This document shows, piece after piece, positions 27,178-35,920 of a DNA stretch of 64,000 nucleotides. This stretch comes from Planotetraspora silvatica. Its GTDB lineage: Bacteria > Actinomycetota > Actinomycetes > Streptosporangiales > Streptosporangiaceae. Position 1 is the stretch's first letter; every line of letters starts with the position of its first letter. Location: positions 62,001 to 126,000 of the forward strand of contig NZ_BOOQ01000030.1 in NCBI RefSeq assembly GCF_016863315.1, read 5' to 3'. Both the position numbers and the translations under genes were made by a program. The notes beneath the pieces are model-generated. The model saw only the letters and a list, made by a program, of their open reading frames with translations, was not told the origin of the DNA and made no database searches.

Positions 27178-28191
27178 GTGGTTTTGTGGCACGTCGTCGT
27201 CAAGCACTACCTGCAGATCAGCTGGCATATCGGGGTGCCCGTCCCCAGCGCGTGGGGAACGCTGGGCGAGCAACTCCTGCCGCTCCGAATGCCGGTGTTC
27301 TTCACCATCTCCGGAGTATTCGCGGCGAACGCTGTGAAACGACCGTGGCGGGTGCTCGGCAGGTCCCGGATCGCCGAATTCTCCTACCTGTACGCCGTCT
27401 GGTTGCTCATCCATACCGCGATCCTGGCCGCGGTCCCGGATTTCCGCACCGACCACGCCGATTCTGTGCTCGATCTGGTGGAACAGCTCACGATCACCCC
27501 CTCCAACCTGTGGTACCTGTATGCTCTCGCGCTCTATTTCGCGTTCGCCAAGGCCGTACGACAGGTGCCGCGGCCGGTGATACTCGCCGCCGCCGCGGTC
27601 CTGTCCGTGATCACGGCGGCGGGCGTGCTCGCCACCCCGGGCGACCGTGGCGGTTTCTACCAGAACCTGGTGTTCTTCCTCGGCGGTCTGTACCTCAAGC
27701 CCTACGTCGAGCGGTGGGCGGCGACCGCGACGAACCGCCGCCTGATTCTGACCTTCGTCGTGTACGCCGCGGCTCTGACGGCCATGGCCGCAGCCGGTGC
27801 CCAGCGCTGGGCCGGGGTGTGGCTGGTCGTGTCCGTCACGGCGGTGGCCTTCGGCATCACCGCCGCCGCGCGACTGAGCCGGTGGCGGGCGGTGGGTGAC
27901 GCGCTCGCCGCCCTCGGACGCCGAACGTTGCCGATCTACGTCATCCACATGCCGCTGCTGGCTCTGTTGCACCGGTTCCTCGTCGGCCCGATGTCGGGCC
28001 TGGGCGGAGACGGCCAGGCGTTCATGGCGGCGGGCTACCCGATCGTGCTGACCGCCGTGGTGATGAGCCTGAGCCTTGCGATCCACCACGGACTCGTGGC
28101 GATACACGCGACGTGGTTGTTCGAACCACCTGGGGCGCGGAGGCGGCAGGCGGCGCTCACAGCCGGGTCTGAGAATGGCTCTCACTGTTAA
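27178..28191 (+). CDS. Acyltransferase family 3 (OafA-like) membrane protein, 5' end apparently lost
   Basis: About ten transmembrane helices. Coding similarity starts before the first possible start codon: in frame from 27139 the DNA reads WADATKGVCIVLVVLWH, the conserved opening of acyltransferase-3 proteins, and a TAA at 27130-27132 closes the frame. So the authentic start and a few residues are missing, and only the GTG at 27178 remains. Later features fit the family: MPVFFTISGVFAANAV, LWYLYALALYF, RTLPIYVIHMPLL. It would O-acylate a cell-surface glycan or exported metabolite. Translation of the remaining frame is uncertain. Confidence 0.6.
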   Translation: MVLWHVVVKHYLQISWHIGVPVPSAWGTLGEQLLPLRMPVFFTISGVFAANAVKRPWRVLGRSRIAEFSYLYAVWLLIHTAILAAVPDFRTDHADSVLDLVEQLTITPSNLWYLYALALYFAFAKAVRQVPRPVILAAAAVLSVITAAGVLATPGDRGGFYQNLVFFLGGLYLKPYVERWAATATNRRLILTFVVYAAALTAMAAAGAQRWAGVWLVVSVTAVAFGITAAARLSRWRAVGDALAALGRRTLPIYVIHMPLLALLHRFLVGPMSGLGGDGQAFMAAGYPIVLTAVVMSLSLAIHHGLVAIHATWLFEPPGARRRQAALTAGSENGSHC

Positions 28192-28215
28192 GAAGTCCAC
28201 GGATCTGACGTGCGG

Positions 28216-29025
28216 CTATGCCGACGCGCCGGCCGCCCTGAGCCGCCGCAGGGTCCAGCCGCGGCCCGCCGGGTCGAGATGCCTGGTGGCCTCGGCGAAG
28301 AGCTCGGCCGCCTGGCGGTAGGACAGCCGCCCCCGCCCGGTGACGGGGCAGCGGTCGCGGGCCGCCGTCCCCGCCGCCGCCCGCCGGCTCGCCAGGAACA
28401 CCGGCCCCGTCGTACGGCCCGCCAGGAGCAGGGGGAGCAAGCGGGCCGAGCCGGCTCGCCAGCGGATGCCCGGCTCTTTGCGCACCCGTCGTCTGATCAG
28501 GTCGAGGTCGTCGGCGTTCAGGGCGAGCACACGCTCGATGGGGGCCGTCGTCTCGTACAGCAGGCGCCGGCATGTCTGCTCGCGGAGCGGCGCCGGGAGG
28601 GCGAAGACCTCTGCCACCTGCTCCGGCGTCAGTGTGGAGGGCGCGGAAGACGGCATGGCAGGCGGGCGGAGCCCGTCCAGCGGGTCCGCGTCGATCCAGC
28701 CGCGCGTCCGCCACCAGGAGATCGCGCCGCGCAGGATGGACAACTCCCTGCTGACGGTGCGCGGGTCGGCCGTGGCGGCCCGCCGTACGAGGGCGTCTTC
28801 CAGCCGCCCCGCGGCGCCGGAGGCGTCGAGCAGGGCCATGGGCACGATCGGCGCGACGGCCCCCCGGCGCGCCCTCCCGTTCGGCGGCGTTCTCGCGACG
28901 AGCGCCCACGCCCACGTGGCCAGGGCGATGCGGTAGACGCGGCGGGACGCCTCACTCAGGCGCAGCGCAGCGAGGTAGTGCTCGACCGCCACCGCGTATT
29001 CGACGGGGGCCGGGGGCGACGTCAT
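28216..29025 (-). CDS. Degenerate tyrosine-recombinase-like protein
   Basis: The protein is 269 residues with GGAAAGAG about 9 bases before the ATG. It has the layout of a phage-integrase-type protein: an N-terminal SAM-like core-binding region (VEHYLAALRLSEASRRVYRI, ISWWRTRGWIDADPLDGL), then a catalytic-like region (LTPEQVAEVFALP, CRRLLYETTAPIERVLALNA). The first catalytic Arg of active enzymes (T-G-L-R-x-x-E) is absent (TTAPIER), and the protein stops near LRRLRAAGAS, before any H-x-x-R...Tyr. It is probably not a recombinase. No att-like repeats or cargo were recognised around it. Confidence 0.65.
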   Translation of the reverse strand: MTSPPAPVEYAVAVEHYLAALRLSEASRRVYRIALATWAWALVARTPPNGRARRGAVAPIVPMALLDASGAAGRLEDALVRRAATADPRTVSRELSILRGAISWWRTRGWIDADPLDGLRPPAMPSSAPSTLTPEQVAEVFALPAPLREQTCRRLLYETTAPIERVLALNADDLDLIRRRVRKEPGIRWRAGSARLLPLLLAGRTTGPVFLASRRAAAGTAARDRCPVTGRGRLSYRQAAELFAEATRHLDPAGRGWTLRRLRAAGASA

Positions 29026-29134
29026 CCGTGACTCTTTCCGCAGTAAACAGCCGAGCTCGGCGGAGTCGTGGTGAGTATAACTCCCCAGTTCCCACCGGCC
29101 ATTCAGGCGCCCACAGCCCTATGCAGTAAAGGGA

Positions 29135-29149
29135 CTCAACCTTGTTGAG
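29135..29149. promoter_or_regulatory. 15-bp inverted repeat upstream of MFS gene
   Basis: CTCAAC-CTT-GTTGAG is a perfect inverted repeat 46 bases upstream of the MFS start, in the divergent gap between the integrase-like gene and the transporter. It could be an operator; no regulator gene is adjacent. Confidence 0.35.
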
Positions 29150-29195
29150 CCGAAAATCTTGAACGATCGCCCGCGACCCCGCAGGGTGATGAGAC

Positions 29196-30422
29196 ATGGC
29201 GAGGACACGGCGGCTGGCCGCTCTGGCGCATCACGACCTGAGGCTGTTCTTCATCGGGGAGTCGGCGTCGTTGCTGGGATCGTCGATGGCGACGGTCGCG
29301 GTGACCTTCGCCGTGCTCGACGGTGGAGGGACCGGGGCGGATCTCGGCTACGTGATGGCGGCGCGGATCGTGCCCATGGTGGTCCTGATGCTCGTGGGCG
29401 GCGCGGTCGCCGACCGGTTCGGCCCCCGCCGGGTCATGGTCGCCTCCGACGTGCTGCGCTGCGCCGTGCAGGCCGTACTGGCCGTGCTGCTCCTGACCGG
29501 ACGGCCCGCCGTCTGGACGTTCGTGGCGCTGCTCGCGATGTGGGGAGCGGGCGAGTCGTTCTACGCCCCCGCGCGCGGCGCGCTCATCCCGGAGATCGCG
29601 GCCGGGGGCGAGCCGTACGAGGGCAAGCTGCGCGACGCCAACGCGCTGGCCGGCATGGCCGGGTCGCTGGCGTCCGTCGCGGGGCCGGCGCTCGCCGGGA
29701 TCGCCGTGGCGGCGGCCGGATCCGGCGCGGTCGTCGCGGTCGACGCGCTCACCTACGTGGTCAGCGCCGTCGCTCTCCTCGCCCTGCGCGTCCAGGACCG
29801 GCCCTCCCGGCCGGCGGGGCGCGGGGGAGGGGCGGCGTTGCTCGAAGGCTGGGCGCAGTTCCGGTCGAGGACCTGGTTGTGGGTGACGACGTTGCAGTTC
29901 ACGCTGTTCAACCTGCTCGTGTGGGCGCCGTTCCTCGTGCTCGGACCGGTCGTGGCGCACGAGCGTCTCGGCGGCGCCCGTGACTGGGGGCTGATCATGG
30001 CGTTCTACGGCTCGGGCGCGGTCGTGGGCGGCCTGGCGTCGCTGGGCGGCCGGACCCCGCGCCGGCCGCTCGTCGTCGCGACGATCGCCACGGCGGGCTG
30101 GGCGTTACCCTCGGGCGCCATCGCCGCAGGCCTCCCGGTGATGCCCGTGGCCGGTGCCGCGTTCGGCGCCGGGATCGGCTCGGCGGTCTGCGGGATGCTC
30201 TACGCGACCACCAACCAGCGGCACATGCCGGCCGAGGTCATGGCCCGGATCACCTCCCTCACCACCGTGGGGGCGTTCGCCCTCGGGCCGCTCGGCCTGG
30301 CCGCGGCGGGGCCGGTGGCCACCCTGGCCGGGACGGCGGCCGTGCTGGGGTTCGGGGCGATCTGGCAGATCACCACCGGCCTGGCCGTGCTCGCCGTACC
30401 GGACGTGCGGAGGCTCGGATGA
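29196..30422 (+). CDS. MFS transporter (MFS_3 / enterobactin-exporter-like)
   Basis: The protein is 408 residues with about 12 transmembrane helices. Motifs: FFIGESASLLGSSMATVAV in helix 1, loop GGAVADRFGPRRVMVASDVL (motif A), and APARGALIPEIA, characteristic of the MFS_3 group. These proteins usually export drugs or siderophores. Its stop lies two bases from the stop of the convergent aldo/keto reductase gene. Confidence 0.9.
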   Translation: MARTRRLAALAHHDLRLFFIGESASLLGSSMATVAVTFAVLDGGGTGADLGYVMAARIVPMVVLMLVGGAVADRFGPRRVMVASDVLRCAVQAVLAVLLLTGRPAVWTFVALLAMWGAGESFYAPARGALIPEIAAGGEPYEGKLRDANALAGMAGSLASVAGPALAGIAVAAAGSGAVVAVDALTYVVSAVALLALRVQDRPSRPAGRGGGAALLEGWAQFRSRTWLWVTTLQFTLFNLLVWAPFLVLGPVVAHERLGGARDWGLIMAFYGSGAVVGGLASLGGRTPRRPLVVATIATAGWALPSGAIAAGLPVMPVAGAAFGAGIGSAVCGMLYATTNQRHMPAEVMARITSLTTVGAFALGPLGLAAAGPVATLAGTAAVLGFGAIWQITTGLAVLAVPDVRRLG

Positions 30423-30424
30423 GG

Positions 30425-31402
30425 TCAGAAGCCCTCAGGGGCGTGGGGCACGTAGTGCTCCTCGAGCCGGCCGAGTTCGTCGGCGTCGAGCCGCAGGTCG
30501 ACCGAGGCGATCGCATCGGTGAGATGCTCGATCTTCGTCACGCCGACGATGGGGGCCGTGACCGACGGTTGATGGTGCAGCCAGGCCAGCGCGACCTGGG
30601 CGCGGGGAACTCCCCGCTCCTTGGCGACGGCGCCGACCGCGTCGGCGATTCTCCGGTCGGACTCCTCCGCCTGCCGGTACAGCCTGCCGCCGAACGCGTC
30701 GTTCTGGCTCCGATTCGTCGTGGCGTCCCAGTCACGGGTGAGACGTCCCCGTGCCAGCGGGCTCCACGGCAGCACTCCGACGCCCTGATCGAGACAGAAC
30801 GGAAGCATCTCCCGCTCCTCTTCTCGCATGAGCAGGTTGTACTGGTCCTGCATCGACACGAACCGGGTCCAGCCGTTGAGGTCGGCGATGTACTGCGCCT
30901 GCGCGAACTGCCAGGTCCACATCGACGAGGCGCCGATGTAGCGGACCTTGCCGGCTCGGATGAGGTCGTGCAGCGCCTCCATCGTCTCCTCGATCGGCAC
31001 ATTCGGGTCGTACCGGTGGATCTGGTAAAGATCGATGTAGTCCGTGTTCAGCCGCCGCAGGCTCTCGTCGACCTGGGTGAGGATCGCGGCCCGCGACAGG
31101 CCGCGGCCCTTCGGCCCAGGCCCCATCCGGCCGTGGACCTTCGTGGCGATGACCACCTCGTCGCGCTTGGCGAATTCACCCAGCAGGCGTCCGGTGATCT
31201 CCTCACTGGCCCCCGCCGAGTAGACGTTGGCGGTGTCAAAGGTGGTGATGCCGGCCTCGATCGCCCGCTGGACGAAGGGCCTGGCCTCGTCGAGGCCGAA
31301 TGACCAGCTGTGGGTGCCCCGATCCGGATCGCCGAAGCTCATGCATCCGAGCACCACCTGTGAAACCTCCAGCCCCGAGGTTCCCAAACGAACGTATTCC
31401 AT
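30425..31402 (-). CDS. Aldo/keto reductase
   Basis: ATG 31402 has GGGAG seven bases upstream; a longer open frame above is non-coding. The protein is 325 residues. NADPH-dependent reductase of carbonyl compounds with the complete catalytic tetrad Asp56 (FDTANVY), Tyr61, Lys88 (IATKVHG) and His129 (YQIHRYD), and a cofactor segment VGVTKIEHL near the C-terminus. The LGCMSFGDPDRG opening matches the AKR11/13-like group. It lies just downstream of the TetX-like gene on the same strand with a gap of 94 bases, so co-expression is possible. Confidence 0.94.
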   Translation of the reverse strand: MEYVRLGTSGLEVSQVVLGCMSFGDPDRGTHSWSFGLDEARPFVQRAIEAGITTFDTANVYSAGASEEITGRLLGEFAKRDEVVIATKVHGRMGPGPKGRGLSRAAILTQVDESLRRLNTDYIDLYQIHRYDPNVPIEETMEALHDLIRAGKVRYIGASSMWTWQFAQAQYIADLNGWTRFVSMQDQYNLLMREEEREMLPFCLDQGVGVLPWSPLARGRLTRDWDATTNRSQNDAFGGRLYRQAEESDRRIADAVGAVAKERGVPRAQVALAWLHHQPSVTAPIVGVTKIEHLTDAIASVDLRLDADELGRLEEHYVPHAPEGF

Positions 31403-31496
31403 CAGTGCGCTCCCATCTCGATGTCCTACTTCGATCAGAATAGGCAGGCATGAAGCGGCCAGAGGCGTCGCGTGCCGCACTGGAAAGGGGCTCTCG

Positions 31497-32657
31497 TCAT
31501 CCGTCGCCCCCACCGGAGGCCATCGCGAGCAGAGCTCCTGGGCCTTCGGGAGAGAGCAGGATGTCCTGGGCCGCCTTGGTGGCGGTGATCGCCTCTTCCA
31601 TCCGGGCCAGCATCGAGCCCTCGTACGCGCTGATCGCCGCGTCCACGTCGACGTGCTCGGCGGAGGTGAGCGCCGTGGCGAGTTCGAGGGCGTCGAGCAG
31701 GCCCATGTTGACGCCCTGTCCCGTGAACGGAGGCATCACGTGCGCGGCGTCGCCGATAAGGGTCAGGCCCGTGTGCTGCCGCCAGCGCTGCCGCGCGGGA
31801 ACGGTGTAAAGGGGCCACCAGATGAACGTGGTCTCCACCTCGTCGAGGATGCCGCGCATTCGCGGGGACCACTGCTGGAATTCGCGGTCCAGTTCACCGC
31901 GGATGAAGCCGGGATCCTTGAACGCGGCTCCGGCGGTGCGGTTCGGGTCCTCTGTACGCCGGTGGGCGAAGTAGACGCGGATCGAGCCGTCACCGTTGCG
32001 CTGGCAGAGGAACGCCTTGTCGTATCCGAGGACGAGGCCGGAGCCCTCTCCGACGACCTCGGCGGCGTAGGACCCGGGCAGCGGACGGGTGATCTCTCCG
32101 GCGATGAAGGCGACACCGGTATAGGCGGGCGCCTCGTCCGTGATGGCCGGGCGGGCCCTGGAGTTGACGCCGTCGGCGCCGATCACCAGGTCCGCGCCGA
32201 TCGTGTCGCCGCTTTCGAGGACGATCCGCCAGCGCTCCCCGGTCTTCTCCACGGAGGTGACGTTCGCGCCCCAGTCGACCGTTCCGCTCGGGAGCGAGTC
32301 GAGGAGTAGGGAGCGCAGTTCGAGCCGGTCGATCTCCGGCCGCGCCTCGTCCTCGTCGGACTCGTCGGTCGACAGCAGCAGCGTCCCCTCGATGTCGAAG
32401 TAGTTGGTGTGCTGCCCTTGCGGGCGGGCGGCCTTGTCGAACTCGTCGGTCAGCCCGGCGGCGGCGAGGGCCCGCAGCCCGTTGTCTTCGCCGAGGTCCA
32501 GCGACCCGCCCTGGGTCCGCGCGAGCCGGTCCGCGTCTCGCTCGAGCACCCGGGTCCGCACGCCCCGCACGTGCAGGAGCCGGGCGACGGCGAGACCGGC
32601 GGGGCCGGCGCCGAGGATGACGATCTCGAGCTGGTTCAGAGCTTGTGCGGTGGGCAT
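31497..32657 (-). CDS. TetX-like FAD-dependent monooxygenase
   Basis: The protein is 386 residues. Rossmann motif VILGAGPAGLAVARLL, ERDADRLARTQGGSLDLGED, the DG motif GADLVIGADGVNS and the second FAD motif GDAAHVMPPFTGQGVNMGL are all present and in family spacing. This is the group A flavin monooxygenase class that contains tetracycline-inactivating TetX, although many members hydroxylate other aromatic substrates. It sits 60 bases downstream of a DHA2 exporter, which has a divergent TetR repressor, a layout expected of an inducible detoxification or resistance cassette. Confidence 0.92.
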   Translation of the reverse strand: MPTAQALNQLEIVILGAGPAGLAVARLLHVRGVRTRVLERDADRLARTQGGSLDLGEDNGLRALAAAGLTDEFDKAARPQGQHTNYFDIEGTLLLSTDESDEDEARPEIDRLELRSLLLDSLPSGTVDWGANVTSVEKTGERWRIVLESGDTIGADLVIGADGVNSRARPAITDEAPAYTGVAFIAGEITRPLPGSYAAEVVGEGSGLVLGYDKAFLCQRNGDGSIRVYFAHRRTEDPNRTAGAAFKDPGFIRGELDREFQQWSPRMRGILDEVETTFIWWPLYTVPARQRWRQHTGLTLIGDAAHVMPPFTGQGVNMGLLDALELATALTSAEHVDVDAAISAYEGSMLARMEEAITATKAAQDILLSPEGPGALLAMASGGGDG

Positions 32658-32717
32658 GGTGGAGTCCTTCCGATGGGGTTCGTAACCGACTGGGGAGCCG
32701 CTGACCGGCGACGTGGG

Positions 32718-34169
32718 TCAGTATTCGGGGACCTCGACCTTGCCCTCGGCGACCTCGATCATTTCCTCCGACAGCGGCTTCTCCGGCATGACGAGGGCCA
32801 GGACGAAGGAGGCGATCATGAAGGGGGCGGACCAGAAGAACACCGTCTGGAACGCGTGCAGGGTCGTCAGGGGAGTGGGGTGCGAGCCCATGGCGGTTGT
32901 GAGGATGGCGCCGAAGATCGCCGCGCCGAACGCGCCGCCGATGCTCTTGAAGAAGTTCAGCGCCCCGGTCGCGGTGCCCAGGTGCCGATACTCGACGGCG
33001 TTCTGCCCGGCGAGGAGGGCGACCTGGATCATGAATCCCATTCCGGCGCCGGCGAGGGTCAGCGGCACGATGATCGCCCACGCCGGGGTTTCCTGAGCCC
33101 CGAGACTGACCGCCCACATGGACACGCCCGCCAGCGCGGACCCGATCACCGGGAAGATCTTGTATCGGCCGGTTCTCGCGATGAACGGCCCGGCGATCGC
33201 GGTCGCGACGACGAGGCCGAGGAGCATCGGGATCAGGAACAGGCCCGCCACGAACGCGGAATATCCCTGCACGGTCTGCAGGAACAGCGGGACGTACAGC
33301 ATCGCGACGAACAGGACCAGGGAGGCGAATCCGAACTGGATCGAGGAGATGGTGAAGATGCCCGATCGGAACAGGCTGAGCGGTGTGATCGGTTCCGACG
33401 CCCGCCGTTCGACGAGGAGGTAGGCGGCGAGGCCCGCGACGCCGACGCCGGCGAGGCTGAGGATCACGGGCGAGTCGAAGGAATGGCCGGGGCCGCCGAG
33501 GGTGGTGAACAACAGGACCGTTGTGGTCACCAACGCGGCGAGCAGGCCGCCCGCGACGTCTACGCGGCCGCGTGGGCCGGTGCGCCGAGGCAGGTGGACG
33601 CGGAGGGCGATCATGATGATCGCGAATGCTCCGATCGGGACGTTGATGTAGAAGATCCACCGCCAGGAGACCGCGTCCGCGAACAGGCCGCCGAGGAACG
33701 GGCCGGCGATCAGCGCGAGAGTGGCGACGATGCCCGTGTAGGCCTGGTAGCGGGAGCGTTGCCGGGCCGGCACGATGTCGCCGACGATCGCCATCACCAG
33801 GGAGTTCAGGCCTCCTCCGCCGATGCCCTGGAAGGCGCGGAAGATGATCAGCCAGAGTATGTTCCGTGAGGCCGCGGCCAGGATCGAGCCGATCAGGAAG
33901 ATCACGATCGAGACGAGGAAGATCCGCTTCCGGCCGAACATGTCGCCGAGCTTGCCGAACAGCAGCGTCGTGACGGCGCTGGTGAGCAGATACGCGGACG
34001 CCACCCAGGAGATCTGGTCGGTGCCGCCGAGTTCCTTGCCGATGGTCGGCAGGGCGGTCGCGACGATCGTCTGGTCAAGGTTCGAGATGAACAGCACGAG
34101 CATCAGCGGGACGAGGATCGCCATGATCGCGCGATGGGTGAGCAGGGGTGGCACAGTGGGGTCCTCCAT
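32718..34169 (-). CDS. DHA2-family MFS drug exporter
   Basis: Start placed at ATG 34169: the outer GTG at 34199 lies inside the operator repeats. The protein is 483 residues with 14 helices. Motifs: FISNLDQTIVATALPTI (helix 1), GKLGDMFGRKRIF (motif A), RAFQGIGGGGLNSLVMAI, and GPFLGGLFADAVSWRWIFYI (motif C and loop). It exports drugs by proton antiport. It is the first gene of the exporter/TetX-like operon and is divergent from tetR. Confidence 0.94.
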   Translation of the reverse strand: MEDPTVPPLLTHRAIMAILVPLMLVLFISNLDQTIVATALPTIGKELGGTDQISWVASAYLLTSAVTTLLFGKLGDMFGRKRIFLVSIVIFLIGSILAAASRNILWLIIFRAFQGIGGGGLNSLVMAIVGDIVPARQRSRYQAYTGIVATLALIAGPFLGGLFADAVSWRWIFYINVPIGAFAIIMIALRVHLPRRTGPRGRVDVAGGLLAALVTTTVLLFTTLGGPGHSFDSPVILSLAGVGVAGLAAYLLVERRASEPITPLSLFRSGIFTISSIQFGFASLVLFVAMLYVPLFLQTVQGYSAFVAGLFLIPMLLGLVVATAIAGPFIARTGRYKIFPVIGSALAGVSMWAVSLGAQETPAWAIIVPLTLAGAGMGFMIQVALLAGQNAVEYRHLGTATGALNFFKSIGGAFGAAIFGAILTTAMGSHPTPLTTLHAFQTVFFWSAPFMIASFVLALVMPEKPLSEEMIEVAEGKVEVPEY

Positions 34170-34171
34170 GC

Positions 34172-34205
34172 AGGTGAGTAGATGTGAAAGGTAAGTCACT
34201 CACCT
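34172..34205. promoter_or_regulatory. TetR-type operator cluster
   Basis: AGGTAAGT-C-ACTCACCT (34189-34205) is a 17-bp palindrome with one mismatch. A further half-site AGGTGAGT lies at 34172-34179, 17 bp away. It sits between the MFS start and the divergent tetR gene, where the TetR protein should repress both. Confidence 0.6.
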
Positions 34206-34229
34206 AAATGGTGTCAATCCAGTATCACC

Positions 34230-34265
34230 ATGACTGAGGAACGTAACTAGCTGTGTTTCAGTCAT
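34230..34265. promoter_or_regulatory. Spaced inverted repeat in the tetR promoter region
   Basis: ATGACTGA (34230-34237) and TCAGTCAT (34258-34265) are exact inverted copies 20 bases apart, ending 11 bases before the tetR ATG. This may be a second operator or a hairpin at the 5' end of the tetR message. Confidence 0.35.
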
Positions 34266-34276
34266 AGACTGTGGCG

Positions 34277-34900
34277 ATGACCACCGACACGAAACCGCCG
34301 CTGCGAGAACGCAAGAAGGCGATGACCCGTCAGTCGTTGATCGACGCCGCGGAGCGGTTGTTCGAGGAGCGCGGTTTCGACGCGGTGACGGTGGCGGAGA
34401 TCGCGGACGCGGCGAACGTGTCGGTGAAGACGCTCTTCGTCTACTTCCGGTCGAAGGAGGACCTCGCCTTCGCCGACGAACGGCTCATCGAAGCCCTCCT
34501 CGAAGGCCTGGCGAACCGCCCGGCCGGTACGGCGGCGGCGGACGTGGTGGCCGGAGTGCTGATCGCGGCGCTCGGCGACAGCGATGGCACCCCGGGCCTG
34601 GAAGGCTTCCACCGCGGCTACGGCCGGTCGGTGGCGCTCCAGTCGGGCCTGCTTCGGATGTGGGCCGACTTCGAGGACCGGATCACCGAGGAGCTGGCCC
34701 GCGAGGCCGGTGCGGAGGCGACACCGCGGCAACGCATGCACGCGATCCAACTCGTCGGCATCGTCCGGCTGGCGACCTCGCCCGAGGCTCGCGCCGCGAT
34801 CGTGGGACTCGCCTCCGAGGAGGCCATCGCATGTGTCGAGTCGATGCTCGCCGAAGCCGCGGCCGTCGTCGCCCGGTCGTTTCCGGCTGGCCTGCCATGA
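34277..34900 (+). CDS. TetR-family repressor of the exporter/TetX-like operon
   Basis: About 207 residues from ATG 34277 (an in-frame GTG lies at 34271). DNA-binding domain: RQSLIDAAERLFEERGFDAV, TVAEIADAANVSVKTLFVYF with the following R-S-K-E-D. The rest is a helical ligand domain with TetR_C features (FEDRITEELAREAG). No ribosome binding site is seen, so the message may be leaderless. Divergent from the MFS gene with operator-like repeats between, so it probably senses the exported drug. Confidence 0.93.
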   Translation: MTTDTKPPLRERKKAMTRQSLIDAAERLFEERGFDAVTVAEIADAANVSVKTLFVYFRSKEDLAFADERLIEALLEGLANRPAGTAAADVVAGVLIAALGDSDGTPGLEGFHRGYGRSVALQSGLLRMWADFEDRITEELAREAGAEATPRQRMHAIQLVGIVRLATSPEARAAIVGLASEEAIACVESMLAEAAAVVARSFPAGLP

Positions 34901-35017
34901 CGCCGTGATCGCGGTCCGTTCGGACCGTTCGTCGACGCCGGAGAGCGCCCCGTAAATACGCAAAGGCTGAGCCATCATTTGCTCGGCATTGACCTGGGAT
35001 TTCCTACTGTGTCCAAC

Positions 35018-35845
35018 ATGAGGAGTTCCCTTGGCGAGTTCCTCCGTGCCCGGCGCCGGGTCACCACCGTCGATCAGGTGGGCCTGCCGGAGGTCGGGGA
35101 CCATCGCCGGACGCCTGGGCTACGCCGCGACGAGGTCGCGATGCTGGCCGGCGTCAGCACCGACTACTACACCCGGCTGGAGCAGGGCAGAGAACGACAT
35201 CCGTCGGATCAGGTGCTCGACGCCCTGGCCGAGGCCCTCCTACTCGACCCGGACGCCACCGATCACCTGCACGAACTCGCTCGCGCCCGGAGGTCCCGGC
35301 ACAACCGGGTGGGACAGGCCGACCAACTCAGCTCCCACTTGCTCCAACTTGTCGACAGGTGGGAGCACACGCCGGCGTTCATCGTGAACCGCCGGTGGGA
35401 CGTGCTCGCCAGGAACACGCTGTCCGCCGCTGTCTGCGGGTGGCTCGAGAACAGCGACAACATGATGCGGCTGGTGTTCCTCAACCCCGCGGCACAGGAG
35501 TTCTTCCCCGCCGACTGGGAACGGGAGGCCTACGCCTACGCGGCCCATCTTCGCGCCATGGTGGGAGCGGGTGGCGACGATCCGTTCCTGCTCGAACTGG
35601 TCGAGGAGCTGTCACGTGGAAGCGCGACCTTCCGACAGCTGTGGGCCCGTCATGACGTCCATGTCAGGACACATGAGTCCATTCGTCTGCACCACCACGA
35701 TGTCGGCGACCTCGCCCTTCACTTCGAAGGGTTCGCGATCAACAGTGCCCCCGGTCATGTTCTGGTCGTCGGTCAGGCCGAGCCCGGCAGCCCGTCCGCG
35801 GACGGGCTGGCCAAGCTGGGCTGGCTGGCCGTCAGCAACCGGTGA
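35018..35845 (+). CDS. XRE-family regulator with MmyB-like ligand domain
   Basis: Start at ATG 35018. The protein is 275 residues. N-terminal helix-turn-helix: RTPGLRRDEVAMLAGVSTDY and YTRLEQGRERHPSDQVLDAL. The C-terminal half is the MmyB-like PAS-type domain: TPAFIVNRRWDVLARNTL, RLVFLNPAAQEFFPADW, FRQLWARHDVHVRTH, and the terminal FEGFAINSAPGHVLVVGQAE. Such regulators often control an adjacent short-chain dehydrogenase or reductase gene, but none is next to it here. It follows tetR on the same strand after a 117-base gap. Confidence 0.92.
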   Translation: MRSSLGEFLRARRRVTTVDQVGLPEVGDHRRTPGLRRDEVAMLAGVSTDYYTRLEQGRERHPSDQVLDALAEALLLDPDATDHLHELARARRSRHNRVGQADQLSSHLLQLVDRWEHTPAFIVNRRWDVLARNTLSAAVCGWLENSDNMMRLVFLNPAAQEFFPADWEREAYAYAAHLRAMVGAGGDDPFLLELVEELSRGSATFRQLWARHDVHVRTHESIRLHHHDVGDLALHFEGFAINSAPGHVLVVGQAEPGSPSADGLAKLGWLAVSNR

Positions 35846-35920
35846 CCGGTACGCCTCGGAGCACCTCCGGGCTGTGGCTCGGGCGCGGCGTCGGCTCTGG
35901 CGCGGCACCGTCGGTGCCCG

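Noticed and set aside
32409-33869. 486-codon open frame antisense to the TetX-like and MFS genes
   Set aside because: Low-complexity Asp/Arg/His-rich translation and no start signals.
28216-34900. Genomic island or prophage bounded by the integrase-like gene
   Set aside because: No tRNA, direct-repeat att sites or phage genes were found, and the integrase-like protein lacks its catalytic residues.
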